Origin: Dehalococcoidales bacterium
Lineage (GTDB): Bacteria; Chloroflexota; Dehalococcoidia; Dehalococcoidales; Fen-1064
Length of the DNA stretch: 7,577 nt
Direction of reading: 5' to 3'
NCBI GenBank assembly: GCA_016929875.1
Contig: JAFGHZ010000038.1
Coordinates: forward strand, 1-7,577
Within the stretch, counting starts at the first letter, position 1, and the number at the start of each line of letters is the position of its first letter. Positions 6,096-7,577 of this stretch are shown here, one piece after another. The translations under genes were made by a program, and so were the position numbers. The notes under the pieces were generated by a model, which saw only the letters and a program-made list of their open reading frames with translations, did no database searches and was not told the DNA's origin.

Positions 6096-6138
6096 TTATT
6101 CCTCCTGTTTTCAGTTTAAAATCATCGTAACACCATAA

Positions 6139-6169
6139 TGTTAAGACTTTATTAAGTCGAATTATCGCA
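6139..6169 (-). promoter_or_regulatory. Candidate promoter and direct repeats upstream of the MacB-type operon
   Basis: On the minus strand, TGC followed by GATAAT (complement of 6161-6169) forms an extended -10 with a 5/6 match; no good -35 is seen. Just downstream, TTAATA (complement of 6150-6155) and TTAACA (complement of 6139-6144) are direct repeats 11 bases apart. Such one-turn spacing is typical of sites for OmpR/PhoB-family response regulators. Both calls are weak, and the repeats would lie at or after the transcription start. Confidence 0.3.
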
Positions 6170-6198
6170 CGTCAGGGTATAAAGAGGGTACTACTTGC

Positions 6199-6410
6199 AT
6201 TTGGTTGAGTTTTCTCATAACTACGTGGGTTGTATTACCCAATGACTCCCCTCCGTTAGCCCGCCTGCGGCGGGCTAAGGACAGGCCTTTATCCCCGCCC
6301 TAGCAGGGCGGGGAATAATCACGAGAGGGAGTGCATTCGCCCTCCCTCTTCTGGAATTTCTACCTAGCCCCATAAGATTTAGTGATTACCAAACAAAACC
6401 AACCGAAATC
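6199..6410. mobile_element. Possible MITE-like element bounded by imperfect inverted ends
   Basis: The left end ATTTGGTTGAGTTTT (6199-6213) resembles the reverse complement of the right end, ATTTCGGTTGGTTTT, read from 6409 down. About 14 bases match if two single-base gaps are allowed. The ends enclose the three-hairpin cluster, giving a ~210-base non-coding unit with no transposase. No clear target-site duplication was found. The ends could be coincidental; only other copies in the genome would settle it. Confidence 0.25.
6256..6349. repeat. Cluster of three GC-rich hairpins (foldback or REP-like element)
   Basis: Three perfect inverted repeats follow each other in 94 bases. Hairpin 1: TTAGCCCGCC (6256-6265) with GGCGGGCTAA (6269-6278), 3-base loop. 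Hairpin 2: TCCCCGCCCT (6292-6301) with AGGGCGGGGA (6305-6314), 3-base loop. Hairpin 3: AGAGGGAG (6324-6331) with CTCCCTCT (6342-6349), 10-base loop. None is followed by a T-run, so they are not standard terminators. ACTCCC (6245-6250) could also pair with GGGAGT (6327-6332) as an outer or alternative stem. No coding frame of note is present. The cluster lies in a spacer between divergent genes, where REP/MITE-like elements tend to sit. Confidence 0.65.
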
Positions 6411-6435
6411 GAGTAGAACTGTAAAGAAAACAGCC

Positions 6436-6465
6436 TTGCCCCGTTTGATGTAAAAGCCGTATAAT
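6436..6465 (+). promoter_or_regulatory. Promoter of the presenilin-like protease gene
   Basis: A perfect TATAAT at 6460-6465 lies 18 bases after TTGCCC at 6436-6441 (4/6 match to -35). The start would be near 6472, giving a ~25-base leader without a recognisable Shine-Dalgarno sequence. AGCCGT occurs at 6455-6460 and again at 6472-6477, flanking the -10 box; this could be a regulator site but is short. Confidence 0.6.
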
Positions 6466-6497
6466 CATTTTAGCCGTCCGTAATTTTTGGCTGTGTT

Positions 6498-7370
6498 ATG
6501 AAGAAAACCGGTATATTGGGAGTAGTACTCTGGAGCAGTCTGGCATTCATTATCGGTGCTGTTATTGCTTCATTTGTCGCTTCCCGTGAAATCGTATATC
6601 TGGAAACCAATCAAATCGTTATACCCGATGTATCACCCCAGTTCCCCCTGCTTTATTTTTTCTGTGCGGTAGTTGTAATCGGGGTAGTCCTTTTCCTTAT
6701 TCCTCTTTCCAAATTGAAATGGGTATTCAGAATCATGTTTGTCCTCCTCTATGCGTGGGGGATATTCGTCGTGCTGGCGTTAGTGATACCGTCATTGATT
6801 GCAGTGGGAATCCTGGCAATTGCCGGCGGCCTGACATGGCTTTTTGTTCCCCGGGTCTGGCTGCATAATGTACTGATGCTCATTGCGCTCTCGGGCGTTG
6901 CTGCGGTATTCGGCATTCTGATTGACCCCTGGCCGCTGATGGGTGTATTACTGGTCATTGCCATTTATGATTTTCTTGCCGTCCGTTTCGGCTATATGAT
7001 GTGGATGGCGAAGAAATTGTCGCAATCCGATGCTTTACCGGCTTTTGTTATCCCCAAGACGCAGTCTAACTGGAACCGAAGTTTCGGGAAGGGTGGATTT
7101 CAGACCCTGGTCGAAGGCGAGGCGGCGGAAAGGGAATATTCCATATTAGGCGGGGGAGATATCGGTTTTCCATTGATGCTCATGATTTCCGTATCTGCTG
7201 TCTACGGATTTGTCAGTTCCGTAATTGTGGCCGCTTTTTCTCTGGTCGGGCTCATCGGTGCTTTTTTAATCCAGAGGTTTTTAGTGAAAGGTAAACCTGT
7301 GCCCGGCATTCCGCCGATATCCGTTATGTCCCTTATCGGCTTGCTTATCGTTCATTTCGCGATGAATTGA
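6498..7370 (+). CDS. Presenilin/signal peptide peptidase-like intramembrane aspartyl protease
   Basis: A 290-residue polytopic membrane protein with about nine hydrophobic segments: ~5-27, 50-70, 75-97, 98-118, 121-141, 145-165, 217-237, 239-260 and 271-289. This is the presenilin fold layout. The two catalytic aspartates are visible: D158 in the YD motif (IAIYDFLAVRFG) of TM6 and D221 in GGGD (218-221), the GxGD motif of TM7. A ~50-residue hydrophilic loop separates them, as in family A22. The PAL motif that normally opens TM9 appears as PGIP (269-272, in KPVPGIPPIS), a variant of PALP. These proteases cut helices inside the membrane, for example remnant signal peptides; the bacterial and archaeal homologues have few known substrates. 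The ATG at 6498 is the first possible start after an in-frame stop at 6471, and it lacks a ribosome site. It has its own promoter and stands alone between two MacB-type exporter loci. Best family match: SPP_2-type presenilin homologues. Confidence 0.88.
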   Translation: MKKTGILGVVLWSSLAFIIGAVIASFVASREIVYLETNQIVIPDVSPQFPLLYFFCAVVVIGVVLFLIPLSKLKWVFRIMFVLLYAWGIFVVLALVIPSLIAVGILAIAGGLTWLFVPRVWLHNVLMLIALSGVAAVFGILIDPWPLMGVLLVIAIYDFLAVRFGYMMWMAKKLSQSDALPAFVIPKTQSNWNRSFGKGGFQTLVEGEAAEREYSILGGGDIGFPLMLMISVSAVYGFVSSVIVAAFSLVGLIGAFLIQRFLVKGKPVPGIPPISVMSLIGLLIVHFAMN

Positions 7371-7418
7371 ACGGTCGGTAAAATTCCTATTTGTTGCGGC
7401 ATAGATATGAGCCCCCCC

Positions 7419-7447
7419 TTGACAAAAATAAGTTTAGTTACTAAAAT
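7419..7447 (+). promoter_or_regulatory. Near-consensus sigma-70-type promoter of the second ABC transporter
   Basis: Perfect -35 TTGACA (7419-7424), optimal 17-base spacer and -10 TAAAAT (7442-7447, 5/6 match). A promoter this strong is expected to be held in check, and a perfect inverted repeat covers its spacer and -10. The start would fall near 7454, leaving a ~75-base leader before the ATG at 7531. Confidence 0.8.
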
Positions 7448-7462
7448 AAATAGTAACTAAAC
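7432..7462. promoter_or_regulatory. Repressor operator: perfect 12-base inverted repeat over the promoter
   Basis: GTTTAGTTACTA (7432-7443) is the exact reverse complement of TAGTAACTAAAC (7451-7462), with a 7-base centre. Each half contains its own small palindrome: TTTAGT-T-ACTAAA at 7433-7445 and TAGTAACTA at 7451-7459, with centres 16 bases apart. This fits two adjacent dimer sites, as used by TetR-, MarR- or GntR-type repressors. It overlaps the -10 box and probable transcription start, so binding would block RNA polymerase. The regulator gene is not in the window. As RNA it could also form a leader hairpin only if transcription began upstream, which is unlikely. Confidence 0.75.
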
Positions 7463-7530
7463 AAATTGTCGGGGCGACCTGTTGGAACATTAGAGTGAAA
7501 GACGGATTTAGTACGGGAAAGTAGCGTATC

Positions 7531-7577
7531 ATGATAAAACTGGAACAATTAAAAAAGACCTACCGGATGGGCGAGGA
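7531..7577 (+). CDS. ABC transporter ATPase, N-terminus only (cut by window end)
   Basis: Only 15 full codons are visible: MIKLEQLKKTYRMGE. The pattern (I-x-L-x-x-L-x-K-x-Y-x-x-G) is the usual first beta strand and A-loop region of an ABC ATPase; Tyr11 would be the aromatic that stacks on adenine. The wording is typical of the MacB/LolD branch. No strong ribosome site precedes the ATG; GGGA at 7515-7518 is the nearest candidate. Expression is expected to be controlled by the operator-covered promoter at 7419-7447. Identity beyond ABC ATPase cannot be decided here. Confidence 0.65.
   Translation, partial: MIKLEQLKKTYRMGE

Noticed and set aside
7495..7524. Nine-codon GTG-started ORF before the second ABC ATPase
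   Set aside because: No ribosome site and too short to distinguish from chance.

Overview
The window looks like chromosomal DNA of an uncultivated bacterium. Gene content suggests Chloroflexota, perhaps Dehalococcoidia, because tandem FtsZ/tubulin-like genes of this type and presenilin-like proteases are, from memory, seen there. This placement is an inference: there is no rRNA or universal marker. No tRNA, rRNA, CRISPR array, transposase or phage gene was found.

Layout. (1) Positions 2-912, plus strand: two alanine- and charge-rich helical proteins, the first cut by the window edge, separated by a small inverted repeat. (2) Positions 963-3329, minus strand: a two-gene operon of 391-residue FtsZ/tubulin-like GTPases. 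It is read from a good sigma-70-type promoter at 3359-3387 and converges on the helical-protein genes. The two products are about 61% identical over their first 240 residues, but the downstream (second) gene has lost the conserved Asp of the T7 loop and ends in an FtsZ-like DIPSFI tail. (3) Positions 3471-3973, plus strand: a divergently transcribed, cysteine-rich DUF3795-type protein, closed by a strong bidirectional terminator at 3999-4032. (4) Positions 4062-6063, minus strand: a MacB/LolD-type ABC exporter, permease first and ATPase second, overlapping by 8 bases. A possible 13-codon leader ORF precedes the permease. (5) Positions 6064-6497: a gene-free stretch with a candidate promoter for the exporter, three consecutive GC-rich hairpins that look like a foldback or REP-like element, and the promoter of the next gene. 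(6) Positions 6498-7370, plus strand: a nine-helix intramembrane aspartyl protease of the presenilin/signal peptide peptidase type, with YD and GGGD motifs. (7) Positions 7419-7577, plus strand: a near-consensus promoter overlapped by a perfect 12-base inverted repeat (repressor operator), driving a second ABC ATPase cut off by the window end.

How the parts may work together. The tubulin-like pair is the most unusual element. Shared length, high identity and co-transcription suggest two subunits of one polymer, with unequal catalytic capacity like alpha/beta tubulin. The neighbouring helical proteins could be partners or unrelated granule/surface coat proteins. The right half is an envelope module: a membrane protease between two separately controlled MacB-type exporters. 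Functional links between these blocks are inferred from position only.
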